Source of the DNA: an uncultured Thermoproteales archaeon
Lineage (GTDB): Archaea > Thermoproteota > Thermoprotei > Thermoproteales > Thermoproteaceae
Direction: 5' to 3'
DNA: 17,121 bases
Assembly: GCA_946480885.1 (NCBI GenBank)
Contig: CAMLLK010000002.1
Coordinates: forward strand, 1-17,121
In this document: piece by piece, positions 5,908-14,733 of the stretch
Numbering within the stretch: position 1 is the stretch's first letter
How the letters are laid out: every line of letters begins with the position of its first letter
Made by a program: the position numbers and the translations under genes
Notes under the pieces: model-generated
What the model was told of the DNA's origin: nothing
Databases searched by the model: none
Seen by the model: only the letters and a program-made list of their open reading frames with translations

Positions 5908-8745
5908 ATGAGCGAATTAGCAACTGTCTTTCTCAAGTTGGCGGAGAAGTGGCAGGCGAGGTGGGCCGAGGCGCGGGTGTATGAGCCCGAGCCGAGGCCT
6001 GGGTTTCCCAAGTTTTTCATAACTGCGGCATATCCCTATCCCAACGGCGCTATTCACATTGGCCACGGGCGGACGTATTTAATTGCCGACGTGTTGGCGC
6101 GTTTTCACAGACACATGGGCCGCGTCGTTCTATTCCCCATGGGATTTCACTACACGGGCACTCCGATATTGACCATCGCAGAGGCAATTGCCTCAGGCGA
6201 CGCGACTGTTATTGAGGAGTACATGGCGATATACGGAGTCCCTAAAGATGAGATTGAAAAAATGGGCAACCCCCTGTACCTGGCCCGGTACTTCCACGAG
6301 CAGTCAAAAAGGGCGATGCAGAAATTCGGCCTAGGCATTGACTGGACTAGGGAGTTCACGACTATCGACCCCGAGTACCAGCGCTTCATACAGTGGCAGT
6401 TTGAAAAGCTCAGGGAGAGGGGGCTGATTGTGAGGGGGAGACATCCCGTCGGCTGGTGCCCCCGCCACTCAATGCCAGTGGGCGCTCATGACACAAAAGA
6501 CGACAAAGAGCCCGAGATCGGCCAGTGGACGTTGATTTACTTCGCCGATGGGGAGGGGCTTGTCTTTCCTGCGGCGACGCTCAGGCCAGAGACGGTGCTG
6601 GGCGTTACAAATATGTGGATTAACCCAGACGCCGAATACGCCGTTATTGAGCACAACGGCCGCAAAATGGTAGTGAGTAAAGACGCGGCTTTTAGGCTGT
6701 CTTTCCAGGGGGATGTGAGGATTTTGAGAGAGGCCAGGGGGAGGGAGTTTGTAGGCCGCTCCGTCCAGAACCCAGTGACTGGGGAGTGGGTCCCCGTATA
6801 TGAGGCAAAGTTTGTAGACCCCAAGGTGGGCACAGGCGTAGTTATGTCTGTGCCTGCCCACGCGCCTTACGACTACGCCGCGCTGAGGGATTTAAACGCA
6901 GTGAGGCTAATTCCGCTGATCCGAGTCGAGGGCTATGGCGACTACCCGGCTAAGGAGGTTGTGGAGCGTATGGGGATTAAGAGCCAGACAGACCCCGCGC
7001 TTGAGGAGGCAACTAGGGAGGTTTACTCAGCGGAGTATACAAAAGGCGTTATGAGAGAAGACGTCGTTGGGCGCGTAGGCGCACACCTAAGCGAGCCTGC
7101 GAGGTCTATGCTGAGGGCAGTGTTTAAGATGTACTTCGCCGGGAGGCCCGTCAGGGAGGCGAGGGAGTTCATATCCAAGTGGCTCGTGGAGTCGGGCCTC
7201 GGCGGGGTTATGTACGACATAATGAACAAGCCTGTGTACTGCCGCTGCGGCACCGAGATCGTGGTGAAGGTCCTCGAGGACCAGTGGTTCTTGAACTACG
7301 GCGACCCCAAGTGGAAGGAGGCGGCCCGCAAGCTCATAGAGGAGATAAACATCGTCCCCAGCGACGCCAAGGCGCAGTTCCTCGCCACGGTGGACTGGCT
7401 GGATAAGCGGGCCTGCGCCAGGACCCGGGGCCTGGGGACGCCGCTCCCCTGGAGCCCGGGCTGGGTCGTGGAGAGCCTCAGCGACTCCACCATATACATG
7501 GCCTACTACACAGTGATAAAGAAGATAAGGCAGTTCGGCCTCAAGCCGGAGCAACTCACCGAGGAGTTCTGGGACTTCGTCCTCCTGGGCGTTGGCGACG
7601 TCGGGGAGGTGGCGAAGAAGACCGGAGTCCCGCCGGAGGCGCTAAAGGCGATCAGAGAGGAGTTCGAGTACTGGTACCCCCTGGACTCCAGAAACTCGGG
7701 CAAAGACCTCATACCCAACCACCTCACCTTCTTCATCTTCAACCACGTGGCCATATTCCCCAGGGACAAGTGGCCCCGCCAGATTGTGGCAAACGGCTGG
7801 GTCCTGCGGGAGGGCGAGAAGATGAGCAAGTCCAAGAGGAACGTCCTCCCCCTGGACAAGGCCGTGGCGATGTACGGGCCTGACCCGCTGAGGGCCACGC
7901 TCGCGGTGGCGGCCGAGGTGGAGCAAGACCTAGACTTCAGAGACGCAGAGGCCCGCCGCAACGCCCAACACCTAGCCGCCATATACAGCCTGGTGCAGAA
8001 AATCGCCCAGTCGGCGGAAGACCGCGCCCCCACCTGGGTGGACCGGTGGCTCCTGGCCGAGGTCGCCAACGCGCTGGAGAGGGCTAAAGAGGCTTACGAG
8101 AAGGTGAGGGTGAGGCAGGCCGCCGTGGAGGTGCTCTTCAACCTCAAGTCCGTCTTCGACCAGTACCTCTCCATGGTGGATAAGCCGTCTACCCTGGCGA
8201 AGGAGGCGGCTAAGGCGTGGGTTGTGGCAATGGAGCCCTTGGTGCCCCACCTGGCCGAGGAGCTGTGGGCTATGCTGGGCGGCAACGGCTTTGCCGCCAC
8301 AGCACCCTGGCCCACGCTCAAGCCGGATCCCGCCGCCCTCCTGGCCAAGAGGTACGTGGACATGTTGATCGAGGACGTGAAGAAGATACCCGCCTTCGGC
8401 CCCGCCGCCAAGAAGATCTCGATATACGTCAACAGAAACTTCGCCTGGGTCAAGGCGGCCCTGGGCGGCGACGTCCGCGCCGCGGTACAAGCCGGCGTCC
8501 CGCCACAGGCGGCCAAGCGGCTCGTGGACATGGTCAAGACGCTGGGCGACGAGATGCGGACGTTGATAGCCGCCGCCGACAAGTTCGACGAGCTGGAGGC
8601 CCTCAACACATACAAAACCTACCTCGAGAAGACCCTCGGCGTCCCGCTGGATATCTACGACGCCGACGACAAGGCGGCGCCAGACCTCGGCGGCAAGAAA
8701 CGCGCCGCCCTACCCCTCAAGCCTGGCATATACATACACGTCTAA
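5908..8745 (+). CDS. leuS: Leucyl-tRNA synthetase (archaeal type)
   Basis: This cytosolic class I aminoacyl-tRNA synthetase charges tRNA-Leu with leucine. The 945-residue length fits archaeal LeuRS. The HIGH motif is HIGH at 50-53 after PYPNGA, and KMSKS is at 638-642 in GEKMSKSKRNV. The editing domain shows the Thr-rich start TLRPETVLGVTNMWINP and the later GTGVVMSVPAHAPYDYAAL with its conserved Asp. Cys-containing segments GWCPRH and CRCGTE fit metal-binding inserts. The ATG at 5908 follows a well-spaced TATA box; the frame extends 16 codons further upstream without family features. By my count T-ending codons fall from 20 and 15 per 100 in 6601-6900 and 6901-7200 to 3 and 2 per 100 in 7201-7500 and 7501-7800. 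This points to a mosaic gene or a chimeric assembly. The protein itself reads as intact. Confidence 0.97.
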   Translation: MSELATVFLKLAEKWQARWAEARVYEPEPRPGFPKFFITAAYPYPNGAIHIGHGRTYLIADVLARFHRHMGRVVLFPMGFHYTGTPILTIAEAIASGDATVIEEYMAIYGVPKDEIEKMGNPLYLARYFHEQSKRAMQKFGLGIDWTREFTTIDPEYQRFIQWQFEKLRERGLIVRGRHPVGWCPRHSMPVGAHDTKDDKEPEIGQWTLIYFADGEGLVFPAATLRPETVLGVTNMWINPDAEYAVIEHNGRKMVVSKDAAFRLSFQGDVRILREARGREFVGRSVQNPVTGEWVPVYEAKFVDPKVGTGVVMSVPAHAPYDYAALRDLNAVRLIPLIRVEGYGDYPAKEVVERMGIKSQTDPALEEATREVYSAEYTKGVMREDVVGRVGAHLSEPARSMLRAVFKMYFAGRPVREAREFISKWLVESGLGGVMYDIMNKPVYCRCGTEIVVKVLEDQWFLNYGDPKWKEAARKLIEEINIVPSDAKAQFLATVDWLDKRACARTRGLGTPLPWSPGWVVESLSDSTIYMAYYTVIKKIRQFGLKPEQLTEEFWDFVLLGVGDVGEVAKKTGVPPEALKAIREEFEYWYPLDSRNSGKDLIPNHLTFFIFNHVAIFPRDKWPRQIVANGWVLREGEKMSKSKRNVLPLDKAVAMYGPDPLRATLAVAAEVEQDLDFRDAEARRNAQHLAAIYSLVQKIAQSAEDRAPTWVDRWLLAEVANALERAKEAYEKVRVRQAAVEVLFNLKSVFDQYLSMVDKPSTLAKEAAKAWVVAMEPLVPHLAEELWAMLGGNGFAATAPWPTLKPDPAALLAKRYVDMLIEDVKKIPAFGPAAKKISIYVNRNFAWVKAALGGDVRAAVQAGVPPQAAKRLVDMVKTLGDEMRTLIAAADKFDELEALNTYKTYLEKTLGVPLDIYDADDKAAPDLGGKKRAALPLKPGIYIHV

Positions 8746-9078
8746 AAACCGCGGGCCAAATCTATACGTCTTCTGCAAAGACGAGGCGCTGGGGACCGCC
8801 GATTCCTGTCCGGCCTCCTGGCGGCGGCCTACTTCTGCGGGCCTTCTGCCAGGCCGAGCCGTGGAGGACTTCGCGGCGTATCGCACATACTCAAAGGAAG
8901 AGCTGCCGTGCCGCTTAGACTGCCCAACTACGTGCCTAGAGCTCCTCGGCGGCAGTTGGCTCAATGTAGTAGACACCTCTGAGCTAGGAGGCGTGGGAAA
9001 CGACGGCGCCGTCGCCGGGGAACAGAGACGGCCGTGGAGATGTTCAAAGATAGGGATAGGCAACTAGGTAGCTGGACG
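8746..9078 (+). pseudogene. Convergent gap between leuS and reverse gyrase with possible gene debris
   Basis: This 333-base stretch separates two convergent genes. One + frame is open from the leuS end to a TAG at 9065-9067, with a GTG at 8861 that could start a 68-residue product. It contains protein-like text such as RAVEDFAAYRTYSKEELPC and VVDTSELGGVGNDGAVAGE. Just before and after, shifted frames also look protein-like (FLSGLLAAAYF; VEMFKDRDRQLGSWTLP). That suggests a frameshifted remnant and not a functional gene, but GC-rich random sequence also gives long open frames, so the call is weak. No transcription terminator hairpin was identified. Confidence 0.25.
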
Positions 9079-12000
9079 CTACCCTCCCGCAAGGCGTGGC
9101 AAGACCTCTTTTTTAAACTCGTTGAAAAGTTCGTACAGCACCTCCTCGTAGCGGGCCTTTCCGGCCTCTATGGCGTCCATGTGTTGCTCGATGAGGCGCG
9201 TCCTCTCCTCGGACACTAGGTTGCCGAAGTTGTTTTCTAGAAAGTGATACACCTCTATGCCTCTCTTGGTGGGGACCATGAGCTTCCTGCGCCCGGCGAC
9301 GTATACGTAGTAGCGCCTAGCCAAGACCTCCAGGATCCTGGCGTAGGTACTGGGCCTGCCTATCCCCCTCTGCCGCATCAAGGCCAAGACGTCGGCCTGC
9401 GACAGTATCCTCCTGATCAGGCGGTACCTCTTTATCGTCACCTCTATGGTGCCCGTGGGCAACTCGGGCTCCACCGGCGTGACTTGGTACATGACCTGGA
9501 AACCCTGGTGCTTCACGTCGATGGTCCTCTCCACCTCTGCCACGTAGCCGTCTATCTCCACGGCGTATTTCGCCACCTTCACCACGCTGGGCTCCATCTG
9601 GCTGGCCATAAAGCGCCTAAAGATCAAGTCGTAAAGCTGGTAGTGGTTCCTGGTGAGCCTCACGGCGAGCTGCAACACGCCGGCGTTTACAAGCCCCCTC
9701 AGCTCCTCCACGTCTACGGCCCTCGTCGGCCTGATGGCCTCGTGGGCGCCCTCCTCTTCGGCACCCCACGTCCTCGCCCTGAAGGCGGCTTCGCCGAACC
9801 GCTTGATTATGTACTCCCTGGCGATGGCCAGACCCGCGGCGGAGACGCGGGTGCTGTCGGTGCGGTGATAGGTGATGAGGCCGCTCTCGAAGAGGTCCTG
9901 GGCCACCCTCATGGCGGCGTCGGCCGACAGGCCCAACTTATTGACGGCGTCGCGGAGGAGCTCGTCGGTGGTGTAGGGAGGCGGCGGATTCACCACCCTC
10001 TCCTCCCTCGCCGCGAGTTTTACCCCTATCCTCCTCCTCTCCTTCAGCTTCTGCAGGGCCTCGGCCGGCAGCTGAAGCCTGAGGTCGACGTCGTCCAGCT
10101 GTAGCTCGACGTTGTACATCTTGTTCTTGAGGGACTCCTCGTAGGTCTTGACCACCCACCCCAGGACCGGCGTCTGGACCCGCCCCGCCGAGAGGTTCGG
10201 GTTGGCGAACTTGCGCTGGAGGATCTTGCTGAGCCCGAACCCCAGCCACCTGTCCTCCACGCGCCTCACTATCTGCGCCTTCACCAGGGCGTAGTTCACG
10301 GCCCTCGGGTTCGCCAGGGCGTTTAGGATGGCCCGCCGCGTCACCTCGTGGAACTCCACCCTCCTTATGTCGGAGACGTAGGGCCGGAGGCCGAGGTAGA
10401 GGTCGAAGGCTATCTTCTCACCCTCGGCGTCCGGATCCGTGCCGATGAGCACAGTGTCCACCTCCACCGCTATGTTCCTAATCGCCGTGAGGACGTCCAG
10501 CGGCCTGCAGTCGGGCGGAACATCGGCATCGTCCACATAGACGCCGCTGCGGCACCTCCAGATCTTGTTGTACACAGGCACAAAGCCGTCCTCCCTCACG
10601 ATCACGGCGTACTCCTCCCCGTCGTAGCCATTGCTCTTGAAGCCGCCGAACCACTTGAGGAGGACCTCCCTCTGGCTCTCCTTCACCCTCTGGAGCGAGG
10701 TGGGGAGCTCGTAGACGTGGCCGAGGGAGGCGGTGACCATCAACACGGCGTCGCCGGTGGAGACCTCGTATATCGGCACGCCGTCTACGAGGAGCATGCT
10801 CGGCCTCCCGAAGAAGTTGGCGATGGTCCGGGCCTTGGTGGGCGACTCCACCACCATCAACACAGTCCTGAGGAGCTCCACGCCCCTCGTCGCCGGGGTC
10901 ACCCTCCCCTCCAGGAGGTCCCTGATGGCCTTCCTGTCTCTGTCCACCTCCGCCAGCACCGCGTCGAGGTCCACCTCGTTTATGTGCTTGAACTCCGCCT
11001 CGTCGAATCTGAGCCTCAGCTCCCGCTGGAGCGCGTGGAAAACCTTCTTGTCGTCCACTATCACGACGCTGAGGCCCTTGGAGAGGCCGCCGGCGTATAG
11101 ACGAGACGTCCTGCCGCTGCCCTGGATATAGGTGGTGATGTCTGGCACCAAGACGTACAGCTCCCCGTCTATATACGCGAGCTTGACCTCAGTGGACGAC
11201 TCGATGGCCGCCCTCACGTCGTCCCTCTTGAGGAGCTCCTCCACGAACTCCACCGCCGACTTAACCACCTCCACCGCATGTTTGTCGAAGCTGGAGAGCT
11301 CGCCGCCCTCCGCCGCCTTCTTAAGCGCCTCCTGAACGCTCAACGCATATGGCGCGAGGCGCTTGAGCTGGCCCACCAGCCTGTCAGCCCTCTGCCGAAG
11401 GTCGCCGGACAAAACGGAGCGGACGTTGTAGAGAAAGGTCAGGTACGCCGGGATGGAGAACTCCTCTATCCTAACCCTAAACCGGAACTTGGGGACGCCG
11501 ACGAACACCACGTACCTAATGACGTGGGGCAAATCGATGCCCCTCACCAGCGCGGATCTGGCCGTGGCAAGGCCCACGAGCACAGACACCTCTCCCCTCT
11601 CGAAGGCCTCCAGCACGCCCCGCCTCGGCCTAAAGAAGTGCTCAGCCGAAATGCCCGCCTCCCTCGCCTTCTCCACAATCGCCATGCCGAGGTCTCTGTC
11701 CTGCACGTAGACGATGCCGCCGGGGCCCAGACGTCTCAGAAGCTCCACCGTCTGCGCCGCCAAGTCCTGCGACGCCTCCACGTACAAGTCCACCACGTTC
11801 CGAAGCCCCTCCGCCCGGCCCCCCACGTCGAAGCCCAGAAGCTCCCTAAAGAGGAGGAGGCGGGTGGTCCTCCGCGCCTTTGCCAAGGCCCCCGCCGCCA
11901 CGAACACCCCCAGCCTAAGCCCCTTGACAGCCTCCTGGAGCTTAGCCCGCAGAGAGGAGAGCTCCTGCGAAAGCCGCTCAGCCTCCCGCAGGTCGCCGGC

Positions 12001-12767
12001 TACCTCCGCCCGCCGCAGTTGCTTAGCCAGGTTGACGACGTCAAGCGCCATCTTCAACACCTCCTCCGAGACTCCCAGGAGCCTGAGGATTCTGTCTATG
12101 TTCTTGCTGGTGGCCCTAAGTATGCTGTCCACGTCGTCCGCCGCCACGAAGTCGAACTTGTACCTGCTCAACAGATCGAAGCGCCTAGGCAGAAACGCAG
12201 AGGTGACCACAAGCACGTCGAACTCCCCCCTCTCCACCGCTTCCAGCGCCGCCCTCTTCTCGCCTTCGCTCAGCAGGGAGTGGTAAGCCACCACCCGCAC
12301 AGAGACCCCGATCCTCTCGGCCAGGGCCGCCAGCTTCTTCTGCGCCTGGTGGGCAAGCGCGGAGGTGGGGAAGATCAAAAGAACCCGCGCCCCCCTCCTC
12401 GCCAGGTGGAGGGCGGCCACGAGAAGAAAGGTGGTCTTCCCCGACCCCGTAGGCGCCACCACGGCGAAGCTCTTCCTCCGCACGAGACGCCGAGCCCAGA
12501 GGCGCTGGGCCCCCCACATGTCGTACCCCACCACCGACTTGAAGAAGGACGAGAACTCCTCATACACCCTAAGGTACTCCGCAACCCACGCCAGCCCCTT
12601 CAGCGCCCCCCTCCGCCGCAGTAGCTCAACCACCTCAGCCACCGACCTCGGCCGCGACGCCCGAGGAAGACACTCCCTACAAGGCAGGCCCGCCGCCAGC
12701 CGGTCGGAGGTTATGGCCCCCCGCAGTTGGGGCAGCTATGGAGATACACCACCAGAGGCAAATCCAC
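9079..12767 (-). CDS. rgy: Reverse gyrase, with a one-base frameshift in its N-terminal zinc finger
   Basis: Reverse gyrase adds positive supercoils to DNA using ATP and is a hallmark of hyperthermophiles. The uninterrupted part (9079-12642, 1187 residues) holds a helicase-like half with Walker A APTGSGKTT (63-71) and DDVD (169-172), then a topoisomerase IA half with Toprim DPDAEGE (736-742) and catalytic Tyr925 in GLITYHRTDS. The optional inner zinc finger is reduced to two Cys (697, 712). Upstream bases encode the canonical N-terminal finger in two frames: CPNCGG, ending at the C6 run 12717-12722, then AITSDRLAAGLPCRECLP in the main frame. One extra base in that run would join them into a ~1229-residue protein starting at GTG 12765-12767. 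That start is supported by a TATA box 25 bases upstream. As read, intact translation would need an internal start such as the GTG at 12642, without the finger. Confidence 0.93.
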
Positions 12768-12786
12768 GTCACGCGGAGACACGGCC

Positions 12787-12796
12787 AATAAAAAGG
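12787..12796 (-). promoter_or_regulatory. TATA box of the reverse gyrase gene
   Basis: On the - strand the bases read CCTTTTTATT, centred near 12792, 25 bases before the GTG at 12765-12767. This spacing predicts a leaderless transcript starting at that codon, upstream of the frameshifted C6 run. It lies too far from 12642 to serve a leaderless start there. Confidence 0.55.
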
Positions 12797-12863
12797 TTTA
12801 CTTTTCAGCAAGACACGCCGCGGTGATACAAGAAGAATAGCCCTGGGCCTACGCGGCAGACAC

Positions 12864-12872
12864 ATTTATATA
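12864..12872 (+). promoter_or_regulatory. TATA box of the gene at 12892
   Basis: ATTTATATA is centred near 12868, 24 bases before the ATG at 12892, as expected for a leaderless archaeal transcript. It is divergent from the reverse gyrase promoter about 75 bases away. Confidence 0.6.
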
Positions 12873-12891
12873 GCTGTGCCCCACAACGCAG

Positions 12892-13284
12892 ATGGAAAAA
12901 ATAGCAGAATGGGTAGACGCCTTCAACAAAATAGCCCGCAACGAAAACAACTTCCACAGCTTCTACATCTACAAAACCGGCGAAGACATCCAGGCAACCC
13001 TCACCCTCGAGGAGGTTGCCCCGGTGGAGCAGTGCAGAGGAGGCTCCTTCGCCGCCGCCACAGTCGCCATGCAGGGAGGCAAGGCGACGCTGGAAATGAC
13101 AACAGGCACATACAAGAAGTGCCCCACAGCCTCGGGCTACACCGCCGACTACACCAAGACAACCGCCGAAAGACTCGACCTAGGCGACGACCCCGAACTC
13201 CTCAACTACGTAAAATCCATAAAAAACGAAGGCGACTTCATCGCCCTACTAGAGGCGGTAATCCAAGCCACAGCTAGCCAATAA
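12892..13284 (+). CDS. Uncharacterised 130-residue protein
   Basis: A single-gene transcript is likely: a well-placed TATA box precedes the ATG and the next gene is on the opposite strand. The product is soluble and fairly acidic, with no signal peptide or membrane segment. It begins with a helix-prone segment (MEKIAEWVDAFNKIARNENN) and then has alternating short strands (FYIYKTGEDIQATLTLEE, ATVAMQGGKATLEMTTGTY). It ends in an acidic helical part around LGDDPELLNYVKSIKNEGDF. Two cysteines, in EQCRGG and KKCPT, could pair. The family is not recognised, and the strand-rich middle does not match a fold I can name. Codon use is strongly C-ending, like the neighbouring reverse gyrase, so it fits the host genome. 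Its 3' end overlaps the macro-like gene tail to tail by 11 bases. Confidence 0.75.
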   Translation: MEKIAEWVDAFNKIARNENNFHSFYIYKTGEDIQATLTLEEVAPVEQCRGGSFAAATVAMQGGKATLEMTTGTYKKCPTASGYTADYTKTTAERLDLGDDPELLNYVKSIKNEGDFIALLEAVIQATASQ

Positions 13285-13663
13285 ACACCTTTTTAAAAAC
13301 CTCCACAAACCTGTTATACGCCTCGTCGCCGTAGAGAACGACGAGGATCCTCCTCACGCTCCTCAGCCGCGGCGCCAAATCCCTAAAAACCGCCGACATC
13401 TCTCCAGCAACCGCGTCAAACGGACACCCAAACACCCCCGTGCTAATCGCCGGAAACGCAATAGAGGAAAGCCCCAGCTCCTCCGCCTTAAGAAGCGCGT
13501 TCCTCACAGCCTCCCCAGGCTTCACCACGGCCTCGTCCACCTCCAACACCGCCATGTCCCCATCGACGTACGCGTTGTAGATCCCCGGCATCGACATCAA
13601 CACCTCCAACACCGCATCATCTGCGTAGAACCTAGACGCCAACTTAACCGCCACAGTCCTCAT
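13274..13663 (-). CDS. Short macro-domain-like protein (possible ADP-ribose binder)
   Basis: Macro domains bind or hydrolyse ADP-ribose and related nucleotides. The 129-residue product contains the macro signature SIAFPAISTGVFGCP (67-81), preceded by a helix with GEAVRNALLKAEELGL and followed by a helix and strand (RRILVVLYGD), as in the second half of the family. The first half is unlike ordinary macro domains. The NAAN motif with its catalytic Asn and the glycine loop are missing, and the length is well under the usual 170-190 residues. Substrate binding, if any, must differ, and hydrolase activity is doubtful. The ATG at 13663 is the only good start in the frame; a stop lies about ten codons upstream. 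A TATA-like TTTATATG about 65 bases upstream would give a ~40-base leader. It could be a truncated or a specialised version. Confidence 0.7.
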   Translation of the reverse strand: MRTVAVKLASRFYADDAVLEVLMSMPGIYNAYVDGDMAVLEVDEAVVKPGEAVRNALLKAEELGLSSIAFPAISTGVFGCPFDAVAGEMSAVFRDLAPRLRSVRRILVVLYGDEAYNRFVEVFKKVFIG

Positions 13664-13818
13664 GGCCGCACCCCGGCGGACACGTCCCTACTACCAAAAC
13701 GAGGCATGGCAACCAGCCGTCTGCCACATATAAACAATACGCCGCCCCGAGGACGGCCCAGAGTCTGCGGTCTACTCCGCCGAAAGCGCCCGCGGGGCGC
13801 CTCATATGAAGCCCATGC

Positions 13819-13841
13819 GGCTGAGAAGCTGTTTCTCAGCC
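13819..13841. repeat. Perfect 9-bp inverted repeat with 5-base loop
   Basis: GGCTGAGAA and TTCTCAGCC flank GCTGT. The stem is exact and stable at moderate GC. It is 22 bases upstream of a separate palindrome, so this stretch may be transcribed as a structured RNA, but no box C/D or ACA motif is clear. Confidence 0.6.
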
Positions 13842-13894
13842 TTCGGCGAGAGACAAGCCGAGACAGCTGTCTTCAACAGCCTTGACCTCCGGCC

Positions 13895-13916
13895 CTCTGC
13901 GCGGCGTGCCGCAGAG
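13895..13916. repeat. GC-rich hairpin downstream of the PD-(D/E)XK gene
   Basis: CTCTGC and GCAGAG pair around an inner GGC-GT-GCC stem, with one extra pair of bases (GC) unpaired on one side. It lies 28-49 bases past the stop of the gene ending at 13944, where a 3'-end structure could sit. No T-run follows on the - strand, so it is not a standard terminator. Confidence 0.4.
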
Positions 13917-13943
13917 ACGTTTAAGCGCCGGCGAAAGGAGGGG

Positions 13944-14540
13944 CTAGTCTAAGACGTTGCCGTATATGACGTCTATGCCTAACTGTCTCGCCTTTTCCAG
14001 CGCCTCTTTGTCTATGTGGACTGCGACGAGGATAAGCCTCTCCACTCTCTTGCCTTGTCTCGCCAACTCCTCGGCCGCCAGCTTAGCCCTCCAGGCGAAC
14101 CACCCCACATCGTCGCCGTAAGCCACGGACTTGTCTTCAATTAGATAACACTTCCCGTCGTGGATGTAGACGTCGACCTCCACCACGCCGACGTCGGTCT
14201 TGAGGGTCAACTTCTCCACCTTCTCAGCCTCGACGCCTCTGCGCTCAAGCGCCTCTTTGAACAGCTCAAGAACCACTTTTTCCAAGTCTCTACCCCACCT
14301 TCCACCCAGATACCCCAAGGTGACTTCAACCCTTTTAAGCCGCTCGTCGTATGTCTTACGCATTTCTTCAATAGCTTTAAACATCGCCTCGAAACCAGTC
14401 TTCATGTAGTCGGCCAGAGTCTTTATGGCTTCGGCCACCTCCTTAAGCTCTTCTGTCCTTGCTTTGCGTATTGCCCTCTCGACGACTTCTTCAAGCTTGT
14501 TCCAGTCAAGCTCCAACTTCACGGCACGATCCTGCTCCAC
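13944..14540 (-). CDS. Crenarchaeal coiled-coil PD-(D/E)XK nuclease-like protein (DUF3782-like)
   Basis: The 198-residue product has an N-terminal coiled coil (about residues 12-75, rich in Glu, Lys and Ala) followed by a small restriction-nuclease-like domain. The core motif is intact: D123 in EVDVYIHDGK, then E135-x-K137 in CYLIEDKS, the pattern of PD-(D/E)XK metal-dependent nucleases. Proteins of this layout are common in Sulfolobales and Thermoproteales, often as many paralogues. Their targets are unknown, and the coiled coil suggests oligomers. The GTG at 14540 is used because a TATA box is centred 24 bases upstream. The domain resembles that of the protein at 15778-16467, which has lost the Lys, so the two are likely paralogues. 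It could act in DNA repair or defence, but nothing here decides that. Confidence 0.75.
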   Translation of the reverse strand: MEQDRAVKLELDWNKLEEVVERAIRKARTEELKEVAEAIKTLADYMKTGFEAMFKAIEEMRKTYDERLKRVEVTLGYLGGRWGRDLEKVVLELFKEALERRGVEAEKVEKLTLKTDVGVVEVDVYIHDGKCYLIEDKSVAYGDDVGWFAWRAKLAAEELARQGKRVERLILVAVHIDKEALEKARQLGIDVIYGNVLD

Positions 14541-14559
14541 AATATAGACAAGTTATACG

Positions 14560-14567
14560 TTTAAATC
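14560..14567 (-). promoter_or_regulatory. TATA box of the gene starting at 14540
   Basis: The - strand reads ATTTAAAC, centred near 14564, 24 bases before the GTG start. This supports a leaderless transcript and the start chosen. Confidence 0.5.
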
Positions 14568-14733
14568 TACTACGCAGGCCACCGGCTGGATGCAGTTGCG
14601 CGCATGCCACTCCTCGCTGACGCCAGACGCGAAAAACCCTGCTTTTCAGTACATGCTTTTGCAACGACGCCGCCGTTGACCTGCGGCAGGTTCATCATTT
14701 TTATTTTGGAGCTTTCTGTTGCCGCGCCAGCGG

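Larger units (their letters stand above)
13664..13943. other. Gene-poor stretch with three inverted repeats
   Basis: No convincing gene is present in these 280 bases between two - strand genes. The stretch holds a 9-bp perfect hairpin (13819-13841), a perfect 12-base palindrome AGACAGCTGTCT (13861-13872) and a GC-rich hairpin (13895-13916). The last two lie just downstream of the 13944 stop on the - strand and could influence transcript ends or bind a regulator. Confidence 0.4.

Noticed and set aside
8217..8918. A 233-codon + strand frame overlapping the leuS 3' end
   Set aside because: It runs in a shifted frame through well-conserved leuS sequence, with Arg/Gly/Pro-rich text and no domain.
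11278..12624. A 448-codon + strand open frame opposite reverse gyrase
   Set aside because: It is antisense to a clear, motif-rich gene. Its Pro/Arg/His/Leu-rich text is what GC-rich, C-ending codons produce on the other strand. The same holds for 9244-10104 and 10348-11100.
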